Below the pieces are notes generated by a model. It searched no databases. It worked only from the letters and a program-made list of their open reading frames with translations, and was not told the origin of the DNA. From contig JBBDQU010000026.1 of NCBI GenBank assembly GCA_040905865.1, positions 1 through 45,549 of the forward strand: a stretch of DNA of 45,549 nucleotides. Reading direction: 5' to 3'. Positions 36,698 through 45,549 of the stretch are shown one piece after another. Position numbers and translations under genes: made by a program. This stretch comes from Alphaproteobacteria bacterium. GTDB lineage: Bacteria; Pseudomonadota; Alphaproteobacteria; UBA8366; GCA-2717185. Each line of letters begins with the position of its first letter. Within the stretch, counting starts at the first letter, position 1.

Positions 36698-38305
36698 TTA
36701 CATCCGGAACACGCCGAACCGGGTCGGTTCGATCGGTTTGTTCAGTGCGGCGGAAATGCCCAGCGCCAGCACCTGCCGTGTCCGGACCGGGTCGATTACC
36801 CCGTCATCCCACAGCCGGGCGGTGGCGTAATAGGGATGCCCCTCGCGTTCATACTGGTCGAGAATCGGCGCCTTGAAGGCGTCCTCCTCCTCGGCGCTCC
36901 ACGCATCGCCCTTCGCTTCCATCGCATCGCGGCGGATGGTCGCCAGCACGCTGGCCGCCTGCATCCCGCCCATGACGGAAATCCGCGCATTCGGCCACAT
37001 CCACAGCATGCGCGGGCCGAAGGCGCGGCCGCACATGCCGTAATTCCCCGCGCCGAACGAGCCGCCGATGATCATGGTGAATTTCGGCACATTGGCGCAG
37101 GCGACAGCGGTTACAAGCTTCGCGCCGTCCTTGGCGATACCGCCGGCTTCGTATTTCCGTCCGACCATGAAGCCGGAAATGTTCTGCAGAAAGATCAGCG
37201 GGATGCCGCGCTGGCAGCAGAGTTCGATAAAGTGCGCGCCCTTCAGCGCCGATTCGGAAAACAGGATGCCGTTATTGGCGACGATCCCGACCGGATAGCC
37301 GTGCAGATGGGCGAAGCCGCAAACCAGCGTGGGGCCGTACAACTGCTTGAACTCGTCGAACTCGCTGCCGTCGACGACGCGGGCGATGATTTCCCGGACG
37401 TCATAGGGCTTTCGCGGGTCAGCATTGACGATGCCGTAGAGTTCCTCCGCCGGGTAGACCGGATCGCGCGGTTCGCGCAGCGCCAAATCCACCCGCTTTG
37501 TCCGGTTCAGGTTGGCGACGATACGGCGGCAGATCGACAGCGCGTGCGCGTCGTCGTTTGCGAAGTGATCAGTCACGCCGGAGGTCCGGGAATGCAGGTC
37601 GGCTCCGCCGAGATCCTCCGCCGTGACGATTTCGCCAGTTGCCGCCTTCACCAGCGGCGGGCCGCCAAGGAAGATTGTACCCTGCCCGCGTACGATCACG
37701 GCCTCGTCCGACATCGCCGGCACATAGGCGCCGCCCGCCGTGCAGGACCCCATGACCGAGGCAATCTGCGGAATGCCCAGGCCGGACATGGTGGCCTGAT
37801 TATAGAATATCCGCCCGAAATGGTCGCGGTCGGGGAATATCCCCTCCTGGTTCGGCAGGTTGGCGCCACCGGAATCGACCAGGTAGATGCAGGGCAGGTT
37901 GTTTTCGCGCGCGATGTCCTGCGCGCGCAAATGCTTCTTCACCGTGATCGGATAATACGACCCGCCCTTCACCGTCGCGTCATTGGCGACGATGACGCAT
38001 TCGATGCCGGACACCACGCCGATGCCGGTAACGATTCCGGCGGCGGCGATATTGTCGTCATACATGCCGTGGGCGGCGAGCGCCGAGAATTCCAGAAACG
38101 GCGCACCCGGATCGCACAACACGCGGATGCGTTCGCGCACCGGCATCTTGCCCCGCGCAACATGGCGTTCCATCGCCGCCTCACTGCCGCCGCGTGCGAC
38201 GGTTTCATGCTTTTCGTTCAGGTCGTCGACCAATGCCGCCATTGCCTCGGCATTCGCCTTGAATTCCGCCGCGCGCGGTTTGATGGCGGATTGCAGAACA
38301 CTCAT
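36698..38305 (-). CDS. liuB: Acyl-CoA carboxylase beta subunit, methylcrotonyl-CoA carboxylase-like
   Basis: The 535-residue product is a carboxyltransferase beta subunit. Features include [16 protein letters not shown] near 80-95, [11 protein letters not shown] near 140, [16 protein letters not shown] near 180, and the C-terminal [12 protein letters not shown] and [14 protein letters not shown] near 510. Similarity is to methylcrotonyl-CoA carboxylase beta (leucine degradation) and to geranyl-CoA carboxylase beta. It needs a biotin-carrying alpha subunit, which is not in the window. It heads the hydratase cluster and follows the SDR gene by 51 bases. Confidence 0.92.
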   Translation of the reverse strand: MSVLQSAIKPRAAEFKANAEAMAALVDDLNEKHETVARGGSEAAMERHVARGKMPVRERIRVLCDPGAPFLEFSALAAHGMYDDNIAAAGIVTGIGVVSGIECVIVANDATVKGGSYYPITVKKHLRAQDIARENNLPCIYLVDSGGANLPNQEGIFPDRDHFGRIFYNQATMSGLGIPQIASVMGSCTAGGAYVPAMSDEAVIVRGQGTIFLGGPPLVKAATGEIVTAEDLGGADLHSRTSGVTDHFANDDAHALSICRRIVANLNRTKRVDLALREPRDPVYPAEELYGIVNADPRKPYDVREIIARVVDGSEFDEFKQLYGPTLVCGFAHLHGYPVGIVANNGILFSESALKGAHFIELCCQRGIPLIFLQNISGFMVGRKYEAGGIAKDGAKLVTAVACANVPKFTMIIGGSFGAGNYGMCGRAFGPRMLWMWPNARISVMGGMQAASVLATIRRDAMEAKGDAWSAEEEDAFKAPILDQYEREGHPYYATARLWDDGVIDPVRTRQVLALGISAALNKPIEPTRFGVFRM

Positions 38306-38356
38306 ATCAGGATCGGCTCCTCGTGGATCGGGATGATGTGTTTACGCTAACCGGTC

Positions 38357-39016
38357 CTACCAGGGAATATCGAACCCGTCATAATTTATGAACCGGCCGT
38401 TATCCCTGGCGCCAAGCCGGGCGATGACACTGGTCATACCGCGAATACTGGTTTTCACGTCGATGGCGGCGCCAGCCCCGCCCATATCGGTGCGCACCCA
38501 TCCGGGATGGAACAGCACGCAGGCAATGCCGCGCGATTTCAGGTCATGCGACATCACATTCACCGCCTGGTTCAGGCATGCCTTGGCTGAACGATAGAAG
38601 ATCGAATCGCTGGAATGGGTCTGGCCGATACTGCCCATCCTGGACGAGATGAAGACCATCAGCTTGCGGTCGGATTTCGCGACATTATCCGCCAGCGCAG
38701 CAGCGACCCGGATCGGGGCGATTGCATCGACTTCGAGAACTTCCGCCCAGGCCTCGTAATCGAGATTGCTCACGCCGGAACCGCGTGGCCCGGTGATACC
38801 CGCATTGTTGATCAGCAGGTCGATGGGTTCGCCCGTCAGGCTGTCCACCAGCGCCTGCACGGAACCGTCGCTGGTGACATCGAGCGGCATCGCCTCCTCC
38901 GGCAGCCCCTCGGGATTGCGGGCAGTGGCGATCACGCGCCAGCCTTCCGCAGCATAATGCCCTGCAAACCCCTTGCCGATCCCCCGGCCCGCCCCGGTGA
39001 TCAATACGGTAGGCAT
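38357..39016 (-). CDS. Short-chain dehydrogenase/reductase (SDR), C-signal-like
   Basis: The 219-residue product has the SDR nucleotide motif GAGRGIG near 8-14, NNAG near 70, and the catalytic Ser (about 125), Y141 and K145 in the FYRSAKA motif. The short length and the start MPTVLITGAGRGIG are like the C-factor (CsgA) group of SDRs. It reduces or oxidises a hydroxy group with NAD(P)H; substrate unknown. It lies between the carboxylase gene and the MAPEG gene on the minus strand. Confidence 0.9.
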   Translation of the reverse strand: MPTVLITGAGRGIGKGFAGHYAAEGWRVIATARNPEGLPEEAMPLDVTSDGSVQALVDSLTGEPIDLLINNAGITGPRGSGVSNLDYEAWAEVLEVDAIAPIRVAAALADNVAKSDRKLMVFISSRMGSIGQTHSSDSIFYRSAKACLNQAVNVMSHDLKSRGIACVLFHPGWVRTDMGGAGAAIDVKTSIRGMTSVIARLGARDNGRFINYDGFDIPW

Positions 39017-39029
39017 GAATGTCTCCCTG

Positions 39030-39443
39030 CTATATCAATCCGACGATGACCATGAAGATCATCGCCATGCCGACGATGCCAGCGGCGAATGCCACTGTCC
39101 GCACAAACGGAACCGCGAAGATATAGGCGACAGCATGCACGACCCGGGCCCCGAAGAAAATCTGCGCGCCCAGCGCCGTCGTCTCGTTCGCAACGCCGGC
39201 GACATGCGCCACCAGCACCAGCGCCGCAAACGGCACGAGATTTTCCACCAGGTTGAGATGCGCCTTGTGCATCCGCGCCGACCAGGCCGGCACCTGCGGC
39301 GGCGATTCCGGGTAGCCGACGGCGTCGAGCACGCCCCAAGCGGCGAGTCGCGCCAGGATATACGGCACCCAGATCACGGCGCAGAGCGCGGCGCTCCAGG
39401 TCAGCATCATCAGGTCCGTTGACAACATCGCTTCATTCATCAT
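39030..39443 (-). CDS. MAPEG family membrane protein
   Basis: The 137-residue product has about four membrane helices and the MAPEG motif RMHKAHLNLVENLVPF in the cytoplasmic side of the second region, followed by VLVAH. MAPEG proteins include glutathione transferases and eicosanoid enzymes of the membrane; bacterial members are mostly uncharacterised. An upstream GTG (39452) is in frame, but GGGAGG fits the ATG at 39443 best. It sits 13 bases from the SDR gene and 27 from the cupin gene. Confidence 0.87.
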   Translation of the reverse strand: MMNEAMLSTDLMMLTWSAALCAVIWVPYILARLAAWGVLDAVGYPESPPQVPAWSARMHKAHLNLVENLVPFAALVLVAHVAGVANETTALGAQIFFGARVVHAVAYIFAVPFVRTVAFAAGIVGMAMIFMVIVGLI

Positions 39444-39470
39444 GACACACACCTCCCGGTTCAGGGCAGG

Positions 39471-39947
39471 TCAATAGGGCCTGCCGTCCTTGTGCCTGAA
39501 AACGCGCCCCTCCGGCCCGTTTGTCAGCGTCAGGTCGATATCGGGGTAATCCACCGTGTCGCCCGCCGTACGGTCGCCGACTTCCAGATACACGGCCCGC
39601 CGGTCCGTGCGGTTCACAAGCTGGTGTCCGTCGGCCACGCCCGCCGGGAACCCTGCCGCCATGCCGGGCGTCAGCACCTGTTCGCCCGCATTGCTAACCA
39701 GCACGATCTCGCCTTCCAGCACATAAATCAGTTCATCCTGCTTTGCGTGCCAGTGCCGGTGCGCCGAGGCGACGCCCGGCGGCAGGATGACGTGATTGAC
39801 GCCGAAATTGGTCAACCCGGCCGCATCGCCCAGCGCGCGCTTTTCCCGCCCCGCGCATACCGCATTGAGATCGCCCGGGTAGCCGGCGCCGTGGCGCACG
39901 GCAAGGGTCGCCGGGTCAAGAGCCGGTTTTTCCGGTTTTCCGCTCAT
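39471..39947 (-). CDS. Cupin domain protein
   Basis: The 158-residue product has a single cupin barrel (about 45-125) with HRHWHAKQDELIYVLEGE as the first metal-binding motif and FPAGVADGHQLVN as the second, so it probably binds a divalent metal. Cupins of this size act as sugar isomerases, dioxygenases or sensors; the specific activity is unknown. It lies in the minus-strand series between the MAPEG gene and the diacylglycerol kinase gene. Confidence 0.88.
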   Translation of the reverse strand: MSGKPEKPALDPATLAVRHGAGYPGDLNAVCAGREKRALGDAAGLTNFGVNHVILPPGVASAHRHWHAKQDELIYVLEGEIVLVSNAGEQVLTPGMAAGFPAGVADGHQLVNRTDRRAVYLEVGDRTAGDTVDYPDIDLTLTNGPEGRVFRHKDGRPY

Positions 39948-39991
39948 GGTTTATCTCCCGCATGCTTGCCGCCGCAGATGTCATCATGCCT

Positions 39992-40327
39992 TCAAACCAG
40001 CACAAGCGTCCACACCACAACGACGTTGAGCAGGCTGACCAGCACTGCCGCCGACCCCGCATCCTTGGCGATTTTGGACAGCGGCACGATTTCCCTGCCG
40101 ACCCGGTCGACCACGGCTTCAATAGCGCTGTTCAGCAATTCGACGATCAGGACCAGCAGCAGCGACCCCACCAGCACCGCCCGCTCCAGCCCCGTATCGC
40201 CCAACCAGAGACCTATCGGCATCATGATCGCGGCAAGCATGGCTTCCTGGCGAAATGCCGCCTCATTCGCCCATGTCGCCCGTAACCCCGCGAGAGAATA
40301 GCCGGTCGCGTTTATGAGCCGCTGCAT
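39992..40327 (-). CDS. dgkA: Diacylglycerol kinase
   Basis: The 111-residue inner-membrane protein has the three-helix layout of bacterial diacylglycerol kinase and its motifs: NEAAFRQE near 21-28, ELLNSAIEAVVDR near 63-75 and KDAGSAAVL near 87-95. It phosphorylates diacylglycerol to phosphatidate with ATP, recycling lipid released in membrane glucan or lipid A modification. Length is normal. It lies 10 bases downstream of the isovaleryl-CoA dehydrogenase gene. Confidence 0.94.
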   Translation of the reverse strand: MQRLINATGYSLAGLRATWANEAAFRQEAMLAAIMMPIGLWLGDTGLERAVLVGSLLLVLIVELLNSAIEAVVDRVGREIVPLSKIAKDAGSAAVLVSLLNVVVVWTLVLV

Positions 40328-40337
40328 CGCGCGCGCC

Positions 40338-41510
40338 TCACTTCGTTTCCTCGAACAATTCGCGGCCGATCAGCATGCGGCGAATTTCACTGGTGCCCGC
40401 GCCGATTTCATACAGCTTCGCATCGCGCAGCAGGCGGCCCGTGGGGAACTCGTTCATGTAGCCGACGCCGCCGAGGCACTGGATCGCCTCAAGCGCCATC
40501 CAGGTCGCCTTCTCCGCGGCATAGAGGATCGCCCCGGCCGCGTCCTTGCGTGTCGTGTCGCCCCGGTCGCAGGCCTGCGCCACGGCGTAGACGTAGGCCC
40601 GCGTCGCATTCATCGTGGTGTACATATCCGCGAGCTTGCCCTGCATCAACTGGAACTCGCCGATCGCCTGGCCGAACTGCCGGCGTTCGTGGATATACGG
40701 CACGACCACATCCATGCAGGCCTGCATGATGCCCAGCGGACCGCCGGCCAGCACCAGCCGTTCATAGTCCAGCCCGCTCATCAGTACATTGACGCCACGA
40801 CCTTCGTCGCCAAGCATGTTCTCTGCCGGGACCTCGCAGTCCTCGAAGATCAGCTCACAGGTATCCGAGCCGCGCATGCCCAGCTTGTCCAGCTTCTGCG
40901 CCGTCGAGAAGCCCCTGAATCCCTTCTCGATCAGGAAGGCGGAAATACCGCGCTTGTCCGCTTCCGGGTCGGTCTTCGCATAAACCACCAGCGTATCGGC
41001 AACCGGACCGTTGGTGATCCACATCTTGGTGCCGTTCAGGATGAAGCGGTCGCCCTTGCGGTCGGCCCGAAGCCGCATGGAAACCACATCGGAGCCGGCG
41101 CCGCTTTCGCTCATCGCCAGCGCGCCGACATGCTCGCCGGAAATCAGCTTCGGCAGGTAGCGGCGCTTCTGCGCCTCGGTCCCGTTGCGGTGGATCTGGT
41201 TGATGCAGAGGTTCGAATGCGCGCCATAGGACAGGGCGACGGCGGCGGAGGCGCGGCTGAGTTCCTCCATTGCGACGACATGTTCGGTATAGCCCATGCC
41301 CGCGCCGCCATATTCCTCCGCGATCGTGATCCCGTGCAGGCCCAGCGCGCCCATCTGCGGCCACAGGTCGATGGGAAATTCGTTGTTCCGGTCGATTTCG
41401 GCCGCGCGCGGCGCGATATGATCGGCGGCAAAGCTGCGCACCATGTCGCGCAGCATGTCGGCGCTTTCGCCCAGATGAAAATTCAGCCCCGGCAGTTGAT
41501 TGGCAATCAT
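40338..41510 (-). CDS. liuA: Isovaleryl-CoA dehydrogenase
   Basis: This 390-residue FAD enzyme oxidises isovaleryl-CoA to 3-methylcrotonyl-CoA in leucine degradation. It has [14 protein letters not shown] near 95-108, the flavin loop [11 protein letters not shown] near 135-145, MWITNG near 165, and the specific active-site segment [16 protein letters not shown] with the catalytic Glu about residue 250, as in human isovaleryl-CoA dehydrogenase. The C-terminal [23 protein letters not shown] (partial) is also diagnostic. It precedes the carboxylase and hydratase genes of the same pathway, though separated by unrelated genes. Confidence 0.94.
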   Translation of the reverse strand: MIANQLPGLNFHLGESADMLRDMVRSFAADHIAPRAAEIDRNNEFPIDLWPQMGALGLHGITIAEEYGGAGMGYTEHVVAMEELSRASAAVALSYGAHSNLCINQIHRNGTEAQKRRYLPKLISGEHVGALAMSESGAGSDVVSMRLRADRKGDRFILNGTKMWITNGPVADTLVVYAKTDPEADKRGISAFLIEKGFRGFSTAQKLDKLGMRGSDTCELIFEDCEVPAENMLGDEGRGVNVLMSGLDYERLVLAGGPLGIMQACMDVVVPYIHERRQFGQAIGEFQLMQGKLADMYTTMNATRAYVYAVAQACDRGDTTRKDAAGAILYAAEKATWMALEAIQCLGGVGYMNEFPTGRLLRDAKLYEIGAGTSEIRRMLIGRELFEETK

Positions 41511-41563
41511 CGTCGCTCCCTCAGGTCAGGCGCGGCAATTATGGGCCGATTTCGCGGCGCTGA

Positions 41564-42961
41564 CTAGAAAAGCACCAGCCCGGCCAGCCCCAGGAAGCAG
41601 AGGAATCCGATGACATCGGTCACCGTCGTCAGGATGACGGTGGACCCGACGGCGGGGTCGATGCCGGCGCGGTCCAGTCCCAGCGGGATCAGCAGCCCGG
41701 CCAGGCTGGCGACGATCAGGTTGATGACCATAGCGGCGCCGATCACCAGGCCCAGCGTCAGGTCGGAGAACCAGAACCAGGCGATGCTGCCCATCAGGAC
41801 AGCGAAGGCGATACCATTGATCAACCCGACCAGCATCTCCTTGCCGAGGACGCGCATGGCGTTGGCGGCGGTCAGTTCGCGCACGGCCAGCGCGCGCACC
41901 GCCACCGTCAGTGTCTGCGTCCCGGCATTGCCGCCCATCGAGGCGACGATGGGCATCAGCACCGCAAGCGCCACGATTTTTTCGATCTGCGCCTCGAACA
42001 TTCCGATCACCAGCGATGCAAGGATTGCCGTCACCAGGTTGACGAACAGCCAGGAACCGCGCAGCCGCGTGGTCTCGACGACCGCCGCATACAGATCGTC
42101 GGACTGCACGCCGCCCAGCTTCAGCAGGTCTTCTTCGTGCTCCTCATGGATGACGTCGACCACGTCGTCTACGGTGATAACTCCAACGATCCGTCCCGCA
42201 TCGTCGATCACCGGCGCCTCGACAAGCCCGTACTGGCGGAACAGGAAGGCGACATCCTCCTGATCCATCGTTGCCGGGATCATCTTGATATCGGTCTCCA
42301 TGATATTCCTGACCGGCACATAACGTCGGCGGCGCAGCAGCCGGCTGGTCATGACCATGCCGCTCGGCTTGCGGTCGGGCCCGACCACGAACAGCCCGTA
42401 GAACGCATCGGGCAGTTCGACGCCGGAGCGCATGTAGTCGATCGCCTGCCCCACATTCCATTCCAGCGAAATGGCGGCGAATTCCCGGCGCATCAGCCGT
42501 CCGGCGCTTTCCTCGGGAAAGCTGAGGGCCTCCTCGTAGAGCGCCCGGTCAACGACCGAAAGCTGCTGCAGCAGCGCAGCCTGCTCTTCTTCATCGAGAT
42601 CTTCAATGATGTCGAGCGCGTCGTCGGTATCGAGTTCGTTGACGACCCGGGCCAGCGCTTCAGGTTCCAGATCCTCCAGCAGGTCCTCGCGGACCGATTC
42701 GTCAAGATAGGAAAACAGCTCGGGGTCGAATTCCCGCCCGAGGTAATTTTCGATCAGGTCGCGATCGGATGTCGACAGCGCCTGGACAAGGTCGGCCTGG
42801 TCGGCCGCGTGCAGCGGCTCGACCAGTTCCTTCAGGGTTTCCCGGTCGTCCTCGGCAATCGCCTCATGGACCGACCGTACGAGTTCGTCTGTCAGGCCGT
42901 AAAGGCCGTCCAGGTCGTCCTCTTCCCGCTCTTCCACATCCGCAGCGCCTGGATCGGCCAT
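41564..42961 (-). CDS. mgtE: Magnesium transporter MgtE
   Basis: The 465-residue product has the MgtE layout: an acidic N-terminal superhelical domain (about 20-150), two CBS domains (about 155-290, ending ITVDDVVDVIHEEHEEDLLKLGG in part) and a C-terminal membrane domain of five helices with the MGGNAGTQTLT motif near 345. MgtE is an inner-membrane magnesium channel that is gated by magnesium binding to the cytosolic domains. The initial ATG follows a weak GGAAGGG. It is a single gene between malic enzyme and isovaleryl-CoA dehydrogenase. Confidence 0.94.
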   Translation of the reverse strand: MADPGAADVEEREEDDLDGLYGLTDELVRSVHEAIAEDDRETLKELVEPLHAADQADLVQALSTSDRDLIENYLGREFDPELFSYLDESVREDLLEDLEPEALARVVNELDTDDALDIIEDLDEEEQAALLQQLSVVDRALYEEALSFPEESAGRLMRREFAAISLEWNVGQAIDYMRSGVELPDAFYGLFVVGPDRKPSGMVMTSRLLRRRRYVPVRNIMETDIKMIPATMDQEDVAFLFRQYGLVEAPVIDDAGRIVGVITVDDVVDVIHEEHEEDLLKLGGVQSDDLYAAVVETTRLRGSWLFVNLVTAILASLVIGMFEAQIEKIVALAVLMPIVASMGGNAGTQTLTVAVRALAVRELTAANAMRVLGKEMLVGLINGIAFAVLMGSIAWFWFSDLTLGLVIGAAMVINLIVASLAGLLIPLGLDRAGIDPAVGSTVILTTVTDVIGFLCFLGLAGLVLF

Positions 42962-43008
42962 CTATAAAATCCCTTCCTTTGAGGCGGCCGACCCCGAGCG
43001 CCCCGTTA

Positions 43009-45276
43009 TCAGTGGTCCTGCGCGTCCACCACCGCGTAAGCCGTCATGTTGACGACGCCGCGGGTCGTGACCGACTGGGTCACGATATGCACCGGTTTTG
43101 CCATGCCCATCAGCATCGGTCCGACCGACAGCCCGTCGCCGATGGTCTTCAGCAGGTTGAAGGCGATATTCGCCGCATCCAGCGACGGCGCAACCAGCAG
43201 GTTGGCGCTGCCCCTGAGCTTCGAATTCGGGAACACGCGGGCGCGGATGCTTTCGTTGATCGCCGCGTCCGCATGCATTTCGCCTTCAACCTCCAGGTCC
43301 GGATCGCTGGCGTGCAGCAGGGCCACCGCTTCGCGCATCTTGACCGCCGACGGGCTGTTGCGCGTGCCGAAATTGGAATGCGACAGCAGCGCCACCTTGG
43401 GTACAAGACCGAACCGCTTCACTTCTTCCGCCGCCAGGCGCACCATCCCGGCGATTTCTTCCGCCGACGGGTCCGGCGACACATGGGTATCGCAGAGGAA
43501 ATAGGATCCGCTGGGCACGACGACAAGGCTGAGCGCGGAGACATCCGTAACGCCCTCGGCTTTGCCGACGATCTGCGCCAGGTCGTTCAGGTCCTTTTCG
43601 TACTGGCCATGGGTACCGCAGATCAGCGCATCCGCCATGCCCTGTTTCACCATCATGGCACCCAGGACGGTCGGATTGTTGCGGACGACTTCCTGCGCAT
43701 GGGTCGGCGTTACGCCGCTGCGCACGTTCATTTCGTGGTAGATCCTGGCCAGTGCGTCGGTGTTCGCCTCATCCTGCGGATCGACGATCTGGACATCGCT
43801 GCCGATCTTCACGCGCAGGCCGAGTTCCTTGACCCGTTCCTCGATGACCGCCGTCCGGCCGATCAGGATCGGCAAGGCCAGCACGTCATCGACCGCGATC
43901 TGTACCGCGCGAAGGATCCGGGGATCCTCGCCTTCGGCATAGACGACCCGTTTGGGATCGAGCCGCGCCTTTTCGAATATCGGGCGCATGACCTGACCCG
44001 AACGGAATACGAAAGAGGCCAGTTTGCGCCGGTATTCGGCGAAATCGGTTATCGGCCGGGTCGCCACCCCGCTGTCCATCGCCGCCCTGGCGACGGCTGG
44101 CGCAATTTCGGTGATCAGTCGCGGGTCGAAAGGTTTCGGGATCAGCTTTTCCGGACCGAAAGCGACATTCTGCCCACCGAACGCCGCCTGCACGATATCG
44201 GAGCTTTCCGCCATCGCCAGATCGGCAATCGCCTTGACGCAGGCGACCTTCATTTCCTCGTTGATCACCGTCGCGCCGACATCCAGCGCGCCGCGGAAGA
44301 TGAACGGAAAGCACAGCACATTGTTGACCTGGTTGGGATAGTCCGACCGGCCGGTGCCGATGATCACGTCCGGCCGCGCCTTGTGGGCCTCCTCCGGGGT
44401 GATTTCCGGGTTCGGATTGGCCAGCGCCATGATGATCGGCTTGTCGGCCATGGTCTTGACCATCTCGCCGGTGAGCGTGCCCGGCGCGGACAGGCCGAGG
44501 AAGATATCGGCGCCGACCAGCGCTTCGGTCAGCGTCCGGTGTTTGGTGTCGTTGGCGAAATATTCCTTGTACTTGTCCATCCGCTCGGTACGGCCCTTGT
44601 AGATCGTGCCGGTCCGGTCGGTGACGATGATGTTTTCCAGCGGCAGGCCGAGAGCGATGAGCTGATGCACGCAGGCCTGCGCGGCGGCGCCGGCGCCGGA
44701 GGTGACGAGGCGAACCTTCCTGATATCCTTTTCGACGACCCGCAACGCATTGTAGATCGCGGCGGCGACGACGATGGCGGTGCCGTGCTGGTCGTCATGG
44801 AATACCGGAATGTTCATCCGCGCGCGCAACAGCCGCTCGATTTCGAAGCAGGCCGGCGCGCCTATATCCTCCAGGTTGATGCCGCCGAAAGTCGGCTCCA
44901 GCCGGGCGACGCATTCGACGAATTTTTCCACATCGGTTTCATCGACTTCGATATCGAAGACATCGACATTGGCGAATTTCTTGAACAGGACGGCCTTGCC
45001 TTCCATGACGGGCTTGGAGGCCAGCGCGCCGATATTGCCGAGGCCGAGCACGGCGGTGCCGTTGGTGATGACGCCGACCAGGTTGCCGCGCACAGTGACG
45101 CTGGCTGCCTCGCTCGGATCTTCGGCGATCAGCATGCAGGCAGCAGCGACCCCGGGAGAATAGGCGAGCGCCAGGTCACGCTGATTCGCCATCGGCTTCG
45201 TCGCCACGATCTCCAGCTTGCCCGGCGGATCCATCTGATGATAGACGATTGCCGCCTTGTCCAGCTCATTGCTCAT
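43009..45276 (-). CDS. maeB: NADP-dependent malic enzyme with phosphotransacetylase-like domain
   Basis: The 755-residue product is a MaeB-type fusion. The N-terminal malic enzyme domain (about 1-160) has [13 protein letters not shown] and [15 protein letters not shown]; the nucleotide-binding domain (about 160-400) has [16 protein letters not shown]. The C-terminal part (about 430-750) is a phosphate acetyltransferase-like domain, usually inactive and regulatory in alphaproteobacterial MaeB. It converts malate to pyruvate and CO2 with NADP. Length is normal. It is a single gene; GGGGGA and AGG lie upstream of the ATG. Confidence 0.95.
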   Translation of the reverse strand: MSNELDKAAIVYHQMDPPGKLEIVATKPMANQRDLALAYSPGVAAACMLIAEDPSEAASVTVRGNLVGVITNGTAVLGLGNIGALASKPVMEGKAVLFKKFANVDVFDIEVDETDVEKFVECVARLEPTFGGINLEDIGAPACFEIERLLRARMNIPVFHDDQHGTAIVVAAAIYNALRVVEKDIRKVRLVTSGAGAAAQACVHQLIALGLPLENIIVTDRTGTIYKGRTERMDKYKEYFANDTKHRTLTEALVGADIFLGLSAPGTLTGEMVKTMADKPIIMALANPNPEITPEEAHKARPDVIIGTGRSDYPNQVNNVLCFPFIFRGALDVGATVINEEMKVACVKAIADLAMAESSDIVQAAFGGQNVAFGPEKLIPKPFDPRLITEIAPAVARAAMDSGVATRPITDFAEYRRKLASFVFRSGQVMRPIFEKARLDPKRVVYAEGEDPRILRAVQIAVDDVLALPILIGRTAVIEERVKELGLRVKIGSDVQIVDPQDEANTDALARIYHEMNVRSGVTPTHAQEVVRNNPTVLGAMMVKQGMADALICGTHGQYEKDLNDLAQIVGKAEGVTDVSALSLVVVPSGSYFLCDTHVSPDPSAEEIAGMVRLAAEEVKRFGLVPKVALLSHSNFGTRNSPSAVKMREAVALLHASDPDLEVEGEMHADAAINESIRARVFPNSKLRGSANLLVAPSLDAANIAFNLLKTIGDGLSVGPMLMGMAKPVHIVTQSVTTRGVVNMTAYAVVDAQDH

Positions 45277-45458
45277 AGCCTGAAATCCCCCTCTGGCGCC
45301 GCCCGGAGCGACGGCTTTTCGTTATCGTATGCTGTTTAGCCAGCGGTCATTAAAGAAGTATGACCCGCTGTTAAGCAGATACCACAAATCCGGTTGCAAT
45401 GACGGGAAAATGACCGCCGGAACCGCCGAAAAAATGCGGCGCGCGGCCCGAAAATGCA

Positions 45459-45488
45459 AAAGGGCCCGCCGTTTCCGGCGAACCCTTT
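45459..45488 (-). terminator. Hairpin terminator after tRNA-Leu
   Basis: A stem of AAAGGG and CGCCG pairing with CGGCG and CCCTTT, with a two-base mismatch in the middle and a TTTC loop, lies 6 bases after the tRNA 3' end on the minus strand. Minus-strand reading gives CCCTTTTGCATTTT after the stem, so it fits an intrinsic terminator. Confidence 0.7.
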
Positions 45489-45494
45489 GAACTG

Positions 45495-45549
45495 TGGTGC
45501 GGTCGAGAAGACTCGAACTTCCACGGGATTTCTCCCACAGCGACCTCAA
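45495..45549 (-). tRNA. tRNA-Leu (anticodon GAG), 3' part, cut by window end
   Basis: Read on the minus strand, the window ends with TTGAGGT as the anticodon loop (anticodon GAG), followed by the CGCTG anticodon stem, a variable arm with TGGGAGAAATCCC, the T-arm GTTCGAGTC, the acceptor CGACCGC and the CCA end at 45495. The long variable arm and the pattern are typical of bacterial leucine tRNA. The 5' part lies beyond the window. Confidence 0.93.

Noticed and set aside
36479-38350. Plus-strand open frame of 623 codons
   Set aside because: It is antisense to the acyl-CoA carboxylase beta gene and has the composition of a shadow frame.
42769-45339. Plus-strand open frame of 856 codons
   Set aside because: It is antisense to mgtE and the malic enzyme gene, whose motifs are unmistakable; the translation is Arg/His-rich and matches no family.

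Overview
The window looks like chromosomal DNA from a GC-rich alphaproteobacterium, probably a heterotrophic Rhodospirillales-type organism. The clues are the strongly G/C-biased third codon positions, the alphaproteobacterial type of helix-turn-helix regulator, a malic enzyme fused to a phosphotransacetylase domain, DUF983 and DUF1127 proteins, and a dense set of acyl-CoA and carboxylic-acid catabolism genes. This assignment is an inference, because no rRNA or other phylogenetic marker is present. I see no phage, transposase or CRISPR array. One stretch (about 15.5-17.5 kb) is clearly more AT-rich than the rest and carries a single unknown membrane protein.

Layout. Positions 53-6290 hold a catabolic block: an enolase-superfamily enzyme (minus), divergent from a CoA-transferase and MmgE/PrpD pair with overlapping ends, then a cytochrome c (minus), an enoyl-CoA hydratase-like protein and a TauD-type dioxygenase. 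Positions 6297-9948 (minus) hold a very large BTAD-ATPase-TPR regulator followed one base later by a protein made of two DUF4242-like repeats. Divergent from it are a DUF1127 protein with a strong terminator, a ferritin-like diiron protein and an OsmC protein. Positions 12266-15351 hold three oxidoreductases (2-hydroxyacid dehydrogenase, luciferase-like monooxygenase, beta-hydroxyacid dehydrogenase). After the AT-rich islet comes a compact minus-strand operon of panB, a DUF4089/AtzG-like small subunit and an amidase.

Positions 20166-24177 hold an FlK-like hotdog thioesterase, a polysaccharide deacetylase, a DUF983 protein, a glutathione transferase, a 28-codon candidate gene, a secreted unknown and an XRE regulator. 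Positions 24570-29580 hold an MmgE/PrpD protein followed by a 1203-residue ABC exporter in which both halves are fused (CydDC-like). Positions 29828-32484 hold FAD and 2Fe-2S subunits of a xanthine-dehydrogenase/CO-dehydrogenase-type enzyme without the molybdenum subunit, a MoaD/ThiS-like protein and an alpha/beta hydrolase. Two lipoproteins follow.

From 34299 to 45276 everything is on the minus strand: malic enzyme, MgtE, isovaleryl-CoA dehydrogenase, diacylglycerol kinase, cupin, MAPEG protein, SDR, acyl-CoA carboxylase beta subunit and three overlapping enoyl-CoA hydratases. The dehydrogenase, carboxylase and hydratases together resemble a leucine (liu) or acyclic-terpenoid (atu) degradation pathway, but the biotin-carrying alpha subunit and the HMG-CoA lyase are not in the window. 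The window ends inside a tRNA-Leu(GAG). The least understood parts are the BTAD-ATPase/DUF4242 pair, the incomplete molybdoenzyme cluster, the panB-amidase operon and the AT-rich membrane-protein islet.
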